From Streptomyces coffeae (lineage in GTDB: Bacteria > Actinomycetota > Actinomycetes > Streptomycetales > Streptomycetaceae): a DNA stretch of 64,000 nucleotides. Below the pieces are notes generated by a model. It saw only the letters and a list, made by a program, of their open reading frames with translations. It made no database searches and was not told the origin of the DNA. The stretch lies in the NCBI RefSeq assembly GCF_016741875.1, contig NZ_JAERRF010000034.1, positions 28,575 through 92,574 on the forward strand. The letters run 5' to 3'. Shown in pieces: positions 7,131-15,346 of this stretch. Numbering within the stretch: position 1 is the stretch's first letter; each line of letters opens with the position of its first letter. The position numbers and the translations under genes are program-made.

Positions 7131-9747
7131 GATTCCGCTCGGCGACTGGATCAATTCCGGCGTCAACTGGCTCCGCGACAACCTGAGCTGGTTCTTCGAC
7201 TTCATCACCACGGTCGTGCAGGGCATGTACGACGCGGTGAACTCGGTGCTCAGCGCCCCCGAGCCGCTGCTGCTGGCCGGCATCCTCGCGGTGCTCGCCT
7301 GGTGGCTGCGCGGGCTGCTGCCCGCCGTCCTCGCCTTCGCGGGATTCGCGCTCATCGATTCGATCCAGCTGTGGGACGAGGCGATGAACACCCTCGCCCT
7401 GGTGCTGGTCGCCGGTGTGATCACCATCGTGTTCGCGGTGCCGCTGGGTATCTGGGCGTCCCGTAACCGCACCGTGAGCACGCTGATCCGCCCGGTGCTG
7501 GACTTCATGCAGACGATGCCCGCCTTCGTCTACCTGATCCCCGGCATCTTCTTCTTCGGCCTCGGGGTGGTCCCCGGTGTCGTCGCGACCGTCATCTTCT
7601 CGATGCCCCCGGGCGTCCGCATGACGGAACTGGGCATCCGCCAGGTGGATGCGGAGCTGGTCGAGGCGGCCGACGCCTTCGGCACTCATCCGCGCCGCAC
7701 CCTGCTCCGCGTCCAGCTGCCGCTTGCCCTGCCCACCATCATGGCGGGCATCAACCAGGTGATCATGCTGGCGCTGTCCATGGTCGTCATCGCCGGTATG
7801 GTCGGCGCCGCGGGCCTCGGAGCCACCGTCTTCCAGGCGATCAGCTCCGTCGACGTGGCGATGGGCTTCGAGGGCGGTATCGCGGTGGTCATTCTGGCCA
7901 TGTACCTGGACCGGATGACGAGCGCGCTCAATCAGCGCGTTTCCCCGCTCGCCCGCCGCGCGCTGGCCAAGGAGCGGGCCAAGGGACTCAGGGGTGCGAA
8001 GGTGCTCCACTGGCGGCCCGCGACCTCGGTCGCCATGGTCGGCGTGGTCGTCCTGGCCCTGGTCGCCGGCGGGATGAAGATGTTCGGCGGCAACGACACC
8101 GGCCCCACCGTCTCCGCCAACGTCGGCAAGGGCCAGTCGGTCAACCTCGGCTACATCAACTGGGACGAGGGCATCGCCTCCACCTTCCTGTGGAAGGAGC
8201 TCCTGGAGCAGCGCGGCTTCAAGCCCAAGGTGCAGTCGTACGACGTCGGCGCCCTGTGGACCGGTATGGCCGCGGGCAACGTCGACCTGCAGACCGACGC
8301 CTGGCTGCCCGCCACCCACGCCACGTACTGGTCGAAGTACAAGGACAAGCTGGAGAAACTCGGCTCCTGGTACGACAAGACCTCGCTGGAGGTCGCGGTG
8401 CCGTCGTACGTCAAGGGCGTGAAGTCCCTCGAGGACCTCACGAGCAAGTCCTCCACCTTCCAGAAGAAGATCATCGGCATTGAGCCCGGCGCCGGTGAGA
8501 TGAAGCTGATGCAGGACAAGGTCATGCCGGGCTACGGCCTGAGCAAGGACTACACCCTGGTCAAGGGCTCCACCGCGGCCATGCTCTCGCAGCTGGACCG
8601 CTCCTACGCCAAGAAGGAGCCGATCGCGGTCACCCTGTGGTCCCCGCACTGGGCGTACGACAAGTACAAGCTCACCAAGCTGAAGGACCCCAAGGGCGCC
8701 TTCGGCAAGGGGGACCACATCGACACCATCGCGCGCAAGGGCTTCTCCAAGGAGAACCCGCAGGTCGCGAAGTGGATGAAGCACTTCAAGCTGAGTGAGA
8801 AGCAGCTCACCAGCCTGGAGTCGGCGATCCAGGACGCGGGCAAGGGCAACGAGCAGCAGGGCGTGCGCGCCTGGCTGAAGGAGAACCCGGGCATCGCCAA
8901 CAAGCTCGCTCCGGTGCCCGGCGGTGGCGGCGACCAGAAGGGCAAGGACGCCGGTGCCGCGCCCAAGATCGGCTACTTCCCGTGGGACGAGGACATCGCC
9001 ACCACCTACCTGTGGAAGAGCGTCCTGGAGCGGCGCGGCTACAAGCCCCAGATCAAGCAGTACGACGTCGGGTCGATGTTCACCGGCATGAGCACCGGAC
9101 AGGTCGATGTCGAATTCGACGGCTGGCTGCCGGTCGCGCAGAAACCGTACTGGGACCGGTACAAGAAGAATCTCGTCGATGTCGGGGCGTGGTACGACAA
9201 GACCTCGCTGGAGATCGCGGTGCCTTCCTACGTCAAGGACGTGAAGTCCCTGGCGGACCTCAAGGGGAAGTCCGGGCTCTTCAAGGGCAGGATCGTCGGC
9301 ATCGAGCCGGGCACCGGCGAGATGAAGCTGCTCAAGACCAAGGTCCTCAAGCAGTACGGCCTGGACAAGGAGTACGAGGTCACCAACGGCTCCTCCCCGG
9401 CGATGCTCGCGCAGCTCCAGCGCTCGTACGCCAAGAAGGAGCCGGTGGCCGTCGTCCTGTGGTCCCCGCACTGGGCGTACAACAAGTACAAGCTCACCAA
9501 GCTGGCGGACCCGCAGAAGGCGTTCGGGGCCAACAACCAGTTGCACACCCTCGCCAACAAGTCCTTCCCGCAGAAGTACCCGGAGTTCACCGGGTGGCTG
9601 AAGAAGTGGCACATGAGCGAGAAGGAGCTCGCGAGCCTCGAGGCGTCCGTGCAGGACGCGGGCAAGGGCAATGAGGAGAAGGGCGTCCAGAAGTGGATGG
9701 ACGCCCACCCCGGCATCGTGGACAAGATGGCGCCGGTGGCTTCCTGA
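7123..9747 (+). CDS. Glycine betaine ABC permease fused to two tandem substrate-binding domains
   Basis: This is an 874-residue fusion. Residues 1-290 are a ProW/OpuAB-type permease with several membrane segments and the EAA-like loop ELVEAADAFGTHPRRTLLRVQLP. A further membrane helix near residue 305 is followed by two OpuAC-type binding domains of about 270 residues each. The first begins at VNLGYINWDEGIAST and the second at PKIGYFPWDEDIATT. Each carries the betaine-cage tryptophan motifs (WDE, WLP, SPHWAY). The two domains are clearly duplicated and would lie outside the membrane, tethered to the pore. Single fused domains are well known in OpuA; the tandem pair is less common. A strong terminator follows. 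Confidence 0.9.
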   Translation: MPRIPLGDWINSGVNWLRDNLSWFFDFITTVVQGMYDAVNSVLSAPEPLLLAGILAVLAWWLRGLLPAVLAFAGFALIDSIQLWDEAMNTLALVLVAGVITIVFAVPLGIWASRNRTVSTLIRPVLDFMQTMPAFVYLIPGIFFFGLGVVPGVVATVIFSMPPGVRMTELGIRQVDAELVEAADAFGTHPRRTLLRVQLPLALPTIMAGINQVIMLALSMVVIAGMVGAAGLGATVFQAISSVDVAMGFEGGIAVVILAMYLDRMTSALNQRVSPLARRALAKERAKGLRGAKVLHWRPATSVAMVGVVVLALVAGGMKMFGGNDTGPTVSANVGKGQSVNLGYINWDEGIASTFLWKELLEQRGFKPKVQSYDVGALWTGMAAGNVDLQTDAWLPATHATYWSKYKDKLEKLGSWYDKTSLEVAVPSYVKGVKSLEDLTSKSSTFQKKIIGIEPGAGEMKLMQDKVMPGYGLSKDYTLVKGSTAAMLSQLDRSYAKKEPIAVTLWSPHWAYDKYKLTKLKDPKGAFGKGDHIDTIARKGFSKENPQVAKWMKHFKLSEKQLTSLESAIQDAGKGNEQQGVRAWLKENPGIANKLAPVPGGGGDQKGKDAGAAPKIGYFPWDEDIATTYLWKSVLERRGYKPQIKQYDVGSMFTGMSTGQVDVEFDGWLPVAQKPYWDRYKKNLVDVGAWYDKTSLEIAVPSYVKDVKSLADLKGKSGLFKGRIVGIEPGTGEMKLLKTKVLKQYGLDKEYEVTNGSSPAMLAQLQRSYAKKEPVAVVLWSPHWAYNKYKLTKLADPQKAFGANNQLHTLANKSFPQKYPEFTGWLKKWHMSEKELASLEASVQDAGKGNEEKGVQKWMDAHPGIVDKMAPVAS

Positions 9748-9776
9748 CCCCACCGCGTCACCACCACGACCGCACA

Positions 9777-9821
9777 CCGCCGCGGTCCGGAGCATGCCGC
9801 TCCGGGCCGCGGCGGCGTTTT
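9777..9821 (+). terminator. Intrinsic terminator of the betaine transporter operon
   Basis: A 17-bp stem with one G-T wobble (arms 9777-9793 and 9799-9815) has a five-base loop. A short T-run follows at 9818-9821. It lies 30 bases after the permease stop. Confidence 0.85.
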
Positions 9822-9921
9822 CCCCCGGACGCGGGACCAAGTTGCCCGGGGCGGGGGGAAATTCGGATGACGGCCCGGGGGAGCGCCCCTAGGGTCGTAC
9901 CCGTGAACGCACCTCCCGGTG

Positions 9922-10017
9922 CGAAGACGACGGTTACTTCGGTCGATTTGGGTTCGATTCCTGAAACACTCCGCCGCGCGCGGAGTGGGAAACACCGTCG
10001 TCGACTCTGATCTCGGG
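9922..10017 (+). ncRNA. Candidate Y RNA (YrlA-like) with tRNA-like module, upstream of the Ro/TROVE gene
   Basis: A closing stem of nine perfect base pairs joins 9926-9934 to 9994-10002. Inside it lies a T-arm-like hairpin: five pairs (9948-9952 with 9960-9964, two of them wobbles) around the loop TTCGATT, flanked as GGGTTCGATTCC like a true tRNA T-loop. A second hairpin has eight perfect pairs (9967-9974 with 9980-9987). Bacterial YrlA RNAs are known to be encoded beside TROVE (Ro60) genes, to be closed by a long stem and to carry tRNA-like modules. The TROVE start is 145 bases downstream. The ends are approximate, and this is an inference from structure and context. Confidence 0.6.
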
Positions 10018-10052
10018 AGACGCGCGCACACCCGCGCCGGCGCCCGGTGCGC

Positions 10053-10107
10053 GGGCCGCGGTTACTTCCTTCCAAAGAAACCACCGCCGCCCACCATTGA
10101 TCTCGGG
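10053..10107 (+). ncRNA. Second, shorter Y-RNA-like hairpin
   Basis: A 10-position stem with one mismatch (10053-10062 with 10083-10092) shares two exact 10-base words with the first structure. CGGTTACTTC occurs at 9931 and again at 10059. TGATCTCGGG occurs at 10008 and again at 10098. The layout is the same (stem, GGTTACTTC, insert, stem, TGATCTCGGG), but the tRNA-like insert is absent. It may be a degenerate tandem copy or a minimal Ro-binding RNA. Confidence 0.4.
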
Positions 10108-10161
10108 CGCCGCCGCCGGATCCGCGCGCGGTCTCCTCCTGTGCTCACTCGGGGGAGAAGC

Positions 10162-11766
10162 ATGAGCAAGTTCAACCGCGCCCAGCGGCGCGCCACCACG
10201 GCCACCACCTACGAGGGCGGCGCCGCCGTCACCCGGGACGCCAAGTCCGAGCTGGTGCTGCTCGCCGTGGTCAACATGGTCGGCGAGCGGACCTTCTACG
10301 AGTCCTCCGACGACCGCGACCACCGCTTCCGCGACCTGGTCCACGCCGTCGCCGTCGAGGACGCCGACTGGACGGCCCGCTTCATCACCTGGCTGCGCGC
10401 CGAGGCCCAGATGCGCAGCGCCTCGCTCGTCGCCGCCGCCGAGGCCGTCATGGCCCGCCTGGTGACCGGGCTGCACGGCGACAACCGCCGCATCGTGGAC
10501 GCCGCGTGTCTGCGCGCCGACGAGCCCGGCGAACTGCTCGCCTACTGGATCGGCGCCTACGGCCGCGCCGTGCCCAAGCCGGTCAAGCGCGGCCTGGCGG
10601 ACGCCGTCCGCCGCCTCTACACCGAGCGCGCCCTGCTGAAGTACGACACCGGAAGCCACGGCTTCCGCTTCGCGGACGTCCTGGAGCTGGTGCACGCCGC
10701 CCCGGATCCGGACAAGCCGTGGCAGGGCGAGCTGTTCCGGCACGCCCTCGACCGCCGCCACCAGAAGGACGCGGCGCCCCCGGTCTCGCTGCGGACGCTG
10801 CGCGCCCGCGCCCGGCTGATGGCGCTGCCGCGCTGGGAGCGCCGCGCGGTGCTGGAGCGGCCGGACGCCGCCGAGGCGCTGGCCGCCGCGGGCATGACCT
10901 GGGAGGCGACCGCGGGCTGGCTCCAGGGACCGATGGACGCGGTGGCCTGGCAGGCGGTGCTGCCGTCCATGGGGTACATGGCGCTGCTGCGGAACCTGCG
11001 CAACTTCGACCAGGCGGGCGGGACCGGACTGCCGGACGAGGTGGCCGAGACGATCGCGGCCCGGCTGGCCGACCCCGCCGAGGTCGCCCGCTCCCGCCAG
11101 TTCCCGTACCGCTTCCTGTCCGCCTACCGGGCCGCGCCCTCGCTGCGCTGGGGCCACGCCCTGGACAAGGCGCTGACGGCCGCCACGGCGTCCGTGCCGA
11201 AGCTGCCCGGCCGCACCCTGGTGCTCGTGGACACCTCCGCCTCGATGCGGGGCACGGTCTCCGGCCGCTCCCAGGTGCGCCACGTGGACATCGGCGCGCT
11301 CTTCGCGGTGGCGCTGGCCCACCGCGGCTGCCAGGTGGACCTGGTGGGCTTCGCCACGGGCCACTTCACCCACCGGCTGACCCCGGGCGGTTCGGCGCTG
11401 CGCGGGATCGAGGAGTTCTGCGCACGGATCGGCGAGGTGGGCCACGGCACCGAACTGGCCGCGGCGCTGCGGAACACCTACCGCGACCACGACCGGGTGG
11501 TCGTCATCTCGGACATGCAGGCGATGCCGTTCGTCGACGGCGGCCGTTCCGCCCCGGCCTCGGAGGTCGTTCCGGCGCGGGTGCCGGTGTTCGGCGTCAA
11601 CACCACCGGCTACGCGGCCTCGTCCATCGACACCCGGCGGCCCAACCGGTACGAGATCGGCGGTTTCAGCGACAAGCTGTTCACCATGGTCGGGCTGCTG
11701 TCGGAGCGGGGCGGCGGTGGCCGGACGGTCTGGCCGTGGGAGGAGCGGCAGGACACGGCGGCGTAG
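10162..11766 (+). CDS. TROVE-domain protein (bacterial Ro60 orthologue, Rsr-like)
   Basis: This 534-residue protein binds non-coding Y RNA in the known family and takes part in RNA quality control and stress survival in the cytoplasm. The TROVE HEAT-repeat ring occupies roughly residues 15-340. The C-terminal von Willebrand A domain carries a MIDAS motif DTSAS at residues 357-361, then GHGTEL and the VVVISDMQ strand. The ATG at 10162 follows GGGGGAGAAGC. The open frame continues upstream, but that part covers the RNA-like structures and lacks protein character. It is followed 28 bases later by a metal-receptor-like gene. Confidence 0.9.
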   Translation: MSKFNRAQRRATTATTYEGGAAVTRDAKSELVLLAVVNMVGERTFYESSDDRDHRFRDLVHAVAVEDADWTARFITWLRAEAQMRSASLVAAAEAVMARLVTGLHGDNRRIVDAACLRADEPGELLAYWIGAYGRAVPKPVKRGLADAVRRLYTERALLKYDTGSHGFRFADVLELVHAAPDPDKPWQGELFRHALDRRHQKDAAPPVSLRTLRARARLMALPRWERRAVLERPDAAEALAAAGMTWEATAGWLQGPMDAVAWQAVLPSMGYMALLRNLRNFDQAGGTGLPDEVAETIAARLADPAEVARSRQFPYRFLSAYRAAPSLRWGHALDKALTAATASVPKLPGRTLVLVDTSASMRGTVSGRSQVRHVDIGALFAVALAHRGCQVDLVGFATGHFTHRLTPGGSALRGIEEFCARIGEVGHGTELAAALRNTYRDHDRVVVISDMQAMPFVDGGRSAPASEVVPARVPVFGVNTTGYAASSIDTRRPNRYEIGGFSDKLFTMVGLLSERGGGGRTVWPWEERQDTAA

Positions 11767-11794
11767 CGGCGGACACACGCCGTACGGTGGAGCG

Positions 11795-12532
11795 ATGAGC
11801 CCTCGCACCCCCGTACGGCATGTGGTGTCCCTCGTGCCCTCGCTCACCGATGCGGTCGCCGCCACCGCGCCCGAGCTGCTGGCCGGGGTGACCGACTGGT
11901 GCACCCATCCGCCCGGCCTCGGCGCGGAGCGGATCGGCGGCACCAAGAACCCCGACACCGCCCGGATCGCCGCCCTCGCGCCGGACCTGGTCATCGCCAA
12001 CGAGGAGGAGAACCGCGCCCCCGACCTCGACGCCCTGCGCGCCGCCGGCCTGACGGTGCTGGTCACCGAAGTGCGTACCCTGGACCAGGCGTTCGGCGAA
12101 CTGGACCGGGTCCTGGTGCGCGGCTGCGGACTGCCGCGCCCCGGCTGGCTGGAGGAGGCCGAGGCCGCCTGGGCGGACGTAACGCCCACCGGGCCGGTGC
12201 GGCGCGCCGTCGTCCCGGTGTGGCGGCGGCCGTGGATGGTGCTGGGCCGGGACACCTTCGCCGGGGACGTCCTCGCCCGGCTGGGGGTGGGCCACCTCTA
12301 CAGCGGCCACGACGAGCGCTATCCCCGTATCCCCCTCGACGAGTTGACGGCGCGGGGCGCGGATCTGGTGGTGCTGCCGGACGAGCCGTACCGCTTTACG
12401 GCCGAGGACGGGCCCGAGGCATTCCCCGGTCTGCCCGCGGCCCTGGTCAGCGGCCGTCATCTCACCTGGTACGGGCCCTCGCTGGCGGAGGCGCCCGCGG
12501 TGCTCAACGCGGCGCTGTCATCGGCACGTTGA
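11795..12532 (+). CDS. Cytosolic helical-backbone metal-receptor-like protein (BtuF fold)
   Basis: This 245-residue protein resembles the substrate-binding lobe of vitamin B12/siderophore ABC transporters. Features are VVSLVPSLTDAVAA at the start, GGTKNPDTARIAALAPDLVIANEEENR, and LDELTARGADLVVLPDEPYRF. It has no signal peptide or lipobox, so it is expected in the cytoplasm, unlike true transport receptors. The ATG at 11795 follows GGTGGAG. It probably shares a transcript with the TROVE gene. Its last 29 bases overlap the end of the convergent transporter gene. The ligand is unknown. Confidence 0.8.
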   Translation: MSPRTPVRHVVSLVPSLTDAVAATAPELLAGVTDWCTHPPGLGAERIGGTKNPDTARIAALAPDLVIANEEENRAPDLDALRAAGLTVLVTEVRTLDQAFGELDRVLVRGCGLPRPGWLEEAEAAWADVTPTGPVRRAVVPVWRRPWMVLGRDTFAGDVLARLGVGHLYSGHDERYPRIPLDELTARGADLVVLPDEPYRFTAEDGPEAFPGLPAALVSGRHLTWYGPSLAEAPAVLNAALSSAR

Positions 12533-13736
12533 GGCCGGGGCGGCCACTGGGCATGCCCGGTCCGTTGGATATCACCTGTCCGCCGGACGTGCTCTGTCCG
12601 CCGGACGTGCCGCTGGACGGCGGCGGCCCGAGCAGGGTGCCGCGGGCCAGACCCATCGCCGTACGTGTCCCCACCAGCGCCCACGCCGCCACCAGAAAGC
12701 CGTACAGCGCCACCGACAGCCAGCTGAACGCGTGCAGCCCGGTGTGGCGCGACAGCGCCGCCGCCCCCGTGACACAGGTGCCGACCGGGAAGGTGAAGCC
12801 CCACCACGTCATCGCGAACGGCATCCCGCGCCGGACCGCCCGCACCACCAGCGCCCCGGCCGGCGCCAGCCACAGCAGCGCGAACCCCATCACCGGCGCC
12901 CCGTAGGCCACCGAGGCGAACCGCGCGGCCGCCTCCGGGGCCCCGGTGTACCCCGCGGACCGCAGGGCGTCGGCCAGTGCGCCCGCGGCCGTCGTGGACT
13001 GGCCGAGCGGCCCGAGGACGAGGAACAGCGTGGGTGTCTGCGCCGCCGGAAGCGGTCCGTGGCACACCAGCCGGGCGAAGACCAGCGGCAGCATGAGCAG
13101 CGTCGCCAGCAGACTCGCCCCCATCAGCGCGGCGCACGCCAGCAGCATGGCCTCCCGCCACTGCCCGGCGGGCAGATGGGGCACCAGGGGCGGGCCGAGC
13201 GCCGCCGACACCATCGGCGCCACCACGGGCAGCAGCCACACCGGGGAGGCGTCCGCGGGGCCGATCCGGTGCCGGACCACCATCAGGTACGGGATCCCGG
13301 CCGCGACCACCAGGCCCAGCAGTGTCCCGGCCGTCCACAGCACCGCGTCCAGGGCGACCGCCGCGGTGACGCCGATGACATCCGCGCCGACCGTCAGCGT
13401 GCCGCCGCCGACCGCGAGCAGCGCCATCGCCAGACAGCCGTAGAACGGCGCGACCGCCGGATCGAGCAGATGGGCACGGGCCCGGTCGCGGTGGCGGGCC
13501 CAGTGCACCGTACGGGCCGCCAGCACGGCGGCCAGCATCAGCACCGACAGCCCCCACACCGGGCGGCAGACCTCCCGCAGCCCCGGAACGTCCACCGGCA
13601 GACCGGCGCCCGCACCGGCCACGATCGCGGTGCCCATCACCGTGGCGTACCAGTTGGGACCCAGATGGCGTACGGACGCCCGGGGGCGTCCGCCCACGGT
13701 GTCGGGGAGGGAGCGGGCAGACGTGACAGTGACCAT
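12504..13736 (-). CDS. TDT-family transporter (TehA/SLAC1-like, C4-dicarboxylate/tellurite type)
   Basis: This 410-residue membrane protein has about ten hydrophobic helices and the family opening LGPNWYATVMGTAIVAG. Near the end are the conserved PFAMTWWGFTFPVGTC and the TGLHAFSWLSVALYGFLVAAW helix. The soluble tail is rich in Ser and Gly. The ATG at 13736 has GAGG about ten bases upstream. The gene is divergent from a LysR regulator across 70 bp, which suggests that regulator controls it. Family members export dicarboxylates, sulfite or related anions; the substrate cannot be told from sequence. Confidence 0.87.
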   Translation of the reverse strand: MVTVTSARSLPDTVGGRPRASVRHLGPNWYATVMGTAIVAGAGAGLPVDVPGLREVCRPVWGLSVLMLAAVLAARTVHWARHRDRARAHLLDPAVAPFYGCLAMALLAVGGGTLTVGADVIGVTAAVALDAVLWTAGTLLGLVVAAGIPYLMVVRHRIGPADASPVWLLPVVAPMVSAALGPPLVPHLPAGQWREAMLLACAALMGASLLATLLMLPLVFARLVCHGPLPAAQTPTLFLVLGPLGQSTTAAGALADALRSAGYTGAPEAAARFASVAYGAPVMGFALLWLAPAGALVVRAVRRGMPFAMTWWGFTFPVGTCVTGAAALSRHTGLHAFSWLSVALYGFLVAAWALVGTRTAMGLARGTLLGPPPSSGTSGGQSTSGGQVISNGPGMPSGRPGLNVPMTAPR

Positions 13737-13793
13737 GACCGCAGCCTCGCGCGCGCCGCCCGCGGCCACCAGACACCGCCTTCCTATGAGGGC

Positions 13794-13808
13794 ATAAACT
13801 GGCTTTAT
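13794..13808. promoter_or_regulatory. Probable LysR operator in the divergent promoter
   Basis: ATAAACTGGCTTTAT is an interrupted palindrome of the T-N11-A type bound by LysR regulators. It overlaps the LysR start codon at 13807. TAAACT at 13795-13800 could serve as a -10 element, which would place transcription at the ATG and make the LysR mRNA leaderless. Confidence 0.5.
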
Positions 13809-14826
13809 GAGCGAGGGACGGAACGGCGGCGCGGCCCCGCCGACACCACACGGTGGCGCGGTGCCGCCCACCGGACACGGCGGCGGCCCGGAGGCCGCGC
13901 CCGTCTCCCACCGCGTCCCCGACCTCGGCGCGCTGGAGCTGCTGCTCGCCGTCGCCCGCCTCGGCAGCCTCGGCCGCGCCGCCCGTGAGCTCGGCATCAC
14001 CCAGCCCGCCGCCAGCAGCCGGATCCGGGCCATGGAACGGCAGTTGGGCGTCGCCCTCGTGGACCGCTCACCGCGCGGATCCCGGCTCACCGAGGCCGGG
14101 GCGCTGGTCACCGACTGGGCGCGGCGGGTGGTGGAGGCCGCCGAAGCCTTCGACGCGGGCGTCCACGCGCTGCGCGACCGCCGCGACTCCCGGCTGCGGG
14201 TGGCCTCCAGCATGACCATCGCCGAATATCTGCTGCCCGGCTGGCTGATAGCGCTGCGCACCCTGCGCCCCGACACCGCCGTCTCCCTCCTCGCCGGGAA
14301 CACCGCGGCCGTCGCCGGACGGCTGCTGGGCGACGAGGCGGACATCGGCTTCGTCGAAGGCCTCGATGTGCCCGGCGGGCTCGACGGCGTGGTCATCGGC
14401 CATGACCGGCTGGCCGTCGTCACCGCCCCGGCCCACCCCTGGGCGCGCCGCCGCGCCCCGGTCGGCCCCGCCGAACTCGCCGCCACCCCGCTCATCCTGC
14501 GCGAGCGCGGCTCCGGCACCCGGCAGGTCCTGGACGCCGCCCTCGCCGAGCACGGCGGTCTGGCGGCCCCGCTGCTCGAGCTCGCCTCCACCACCGCGGT
14601 CAAGGCGGCGGCGGTGAGCGGCGCCGGACCCGCCGTGCTCAGCCGACTGGCCGTGCACGAGGAACTGGTGGCCCGGCGGCTGGTGGAGGTCGCCGTGGCG
14701 GACGTCACGCTGCGCCGCGACCTGCGCGCGGTCTGGCCCGCCGGACACCGCCCCGCGGGCCCCGCCCGCGACCTCCTGGGGCTGACCCGGCCGGCAGCCG
14801 GTGGTGGTGAACGGCCGGATGGCTGA
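13807..14826 (+). CDS. LysR-family transcriptional regulator
   Basis: This 339-residue protein has a Gly/Pro-rich N-terminal extension of about 37 residues, then the LysR helix-turn-helix (LELLLAVARLGSLGRAARELGITQPAASSRIRAMERQLG). The LysR substrate-binding domain starts around residue 125 (LRVASSMTIAEYLLPGWL). No ribosome site precedes the ATG, so it may be leaderless; an internal start is possible. It is divergent from, and presumably regulates, the TDT transporter. The inducer is unknown. Confidence 0.88.
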   Translation: MSEGRNGGAAPPTPHGGAVPPTGHGGGPEAAPVSHRVPDLGALELLLAVARLGSLGRAARELGITQPAASSRIRAMERQLGVALVDRSPRGSRLTEAGALVTDWARRVVEAAEAFDAGVHALRDRRDSRLRVASSMTIAEYLLPGWLIALRTLRPDTAVSLLAGNTAAVAGRLLGDEADIGFVEGLDVPGGLDGVVIGHDRLAVVTAPAHPWARRRAPVGPAELAATPLILRERGSGTRQVLDAALAEHGGLAAPLLELASTTAVKAAAVSGAGPAVLSRLAVHEELVARRLVEVAVADVTLRRDLRAVWPAGHRPAGPARDLLGLTRPAAGGGERPDG

Positions 14827-14869
14827 ACCGCGGCGGGCCGAACGGACCCGCCGCGGGCACAGTGGGGGA

Positions 14870-15295
14870 ATGAACGCAGATAACAGCGGTGCCCTGGGCC
14901 GGGGCCGCGTGGCGACCCGGCTTCCCGCCCAGGACCTGGAGCGGGCCCGGCGCTTCTACGCCGAGAAGCTCGGCCTGGAGCCCGTCGACGAACGCCCCGG
15001 CGGGCTGCTGTACCGCTGCGGAGGCGTGGATTTCGCGGTGTTCCAGTCGAGTGGAGCCTCGCCCGGCACCTTCACCCAGATGGGCTGGGAGGTCGAGGAC
15101 CTCGAGGCGGCCGCCTCCGAGCTCCGCGGGCGCGGTGTGGTGTTCGAGGAGGTCGACGTCCCCGGGTTCCGTACGCAGGGCGGAATCGCCGAGATCGAGG
15201 GGAACTACCCGAGCAAGGGCGCCCGGGGGGAACGCGCCTTCTGGTTCCGGGACAGCGAGGGAAACCTGCTGGGCGTCGGCCAGTTGGTGTGCTGA
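14870..15295 (+). CDS. VOC-family (glyoxalase/dioxygenase fold) protein
   Basis: This is a 141-residue vicinal-oxygen-chelate protein: RLPAQDLERARRFYAEKLGLEP opens the first beta-alpha-beta module, and AFWFRDSEGNLLGVGQ is the second metal-ligand region. I prefer the ATG at 14870 (MNADNSG) just after GGGGGA. A longer frame from 14801 would overlap the LysR gene. The substrate is unknown; family members include glyoxalases and antibiotic-resistance proteins. Confidence 0.82.
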   Translation: MNADNSGALGRGRVATRLPAQDLERARRFYAEKLGLEPVDERPGGLLYRCGGVDFAVFQSSGASPGTFTQMGWEVEDLEAAASELRGRGVVFEEVDVPGFRTQGGIAEIEGNYPSKGARGERAFWFRDSEGNLLGVGQLVC

Positions 15296-15346
15296 ACGGA
15301 GCGGCACCGGGCCCGGAGACCCGGCGCCGCCCCACCACCCCTCTCG

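Noticed and set aside
6937..9840. 967-codon minus-strand open frame antisense to the betaine permease gene
   Set aside because: It is antisense to a gene with full family motifs and has low-complexity composition typical of Streptomyces shadow frames.
9934..12255. 773-codon minus-strand frame opposite TROVE
   Set aside because: It has Arg/Gly/His-rich composition and no domains; the TROVE/vWA motifs are on the other strand.
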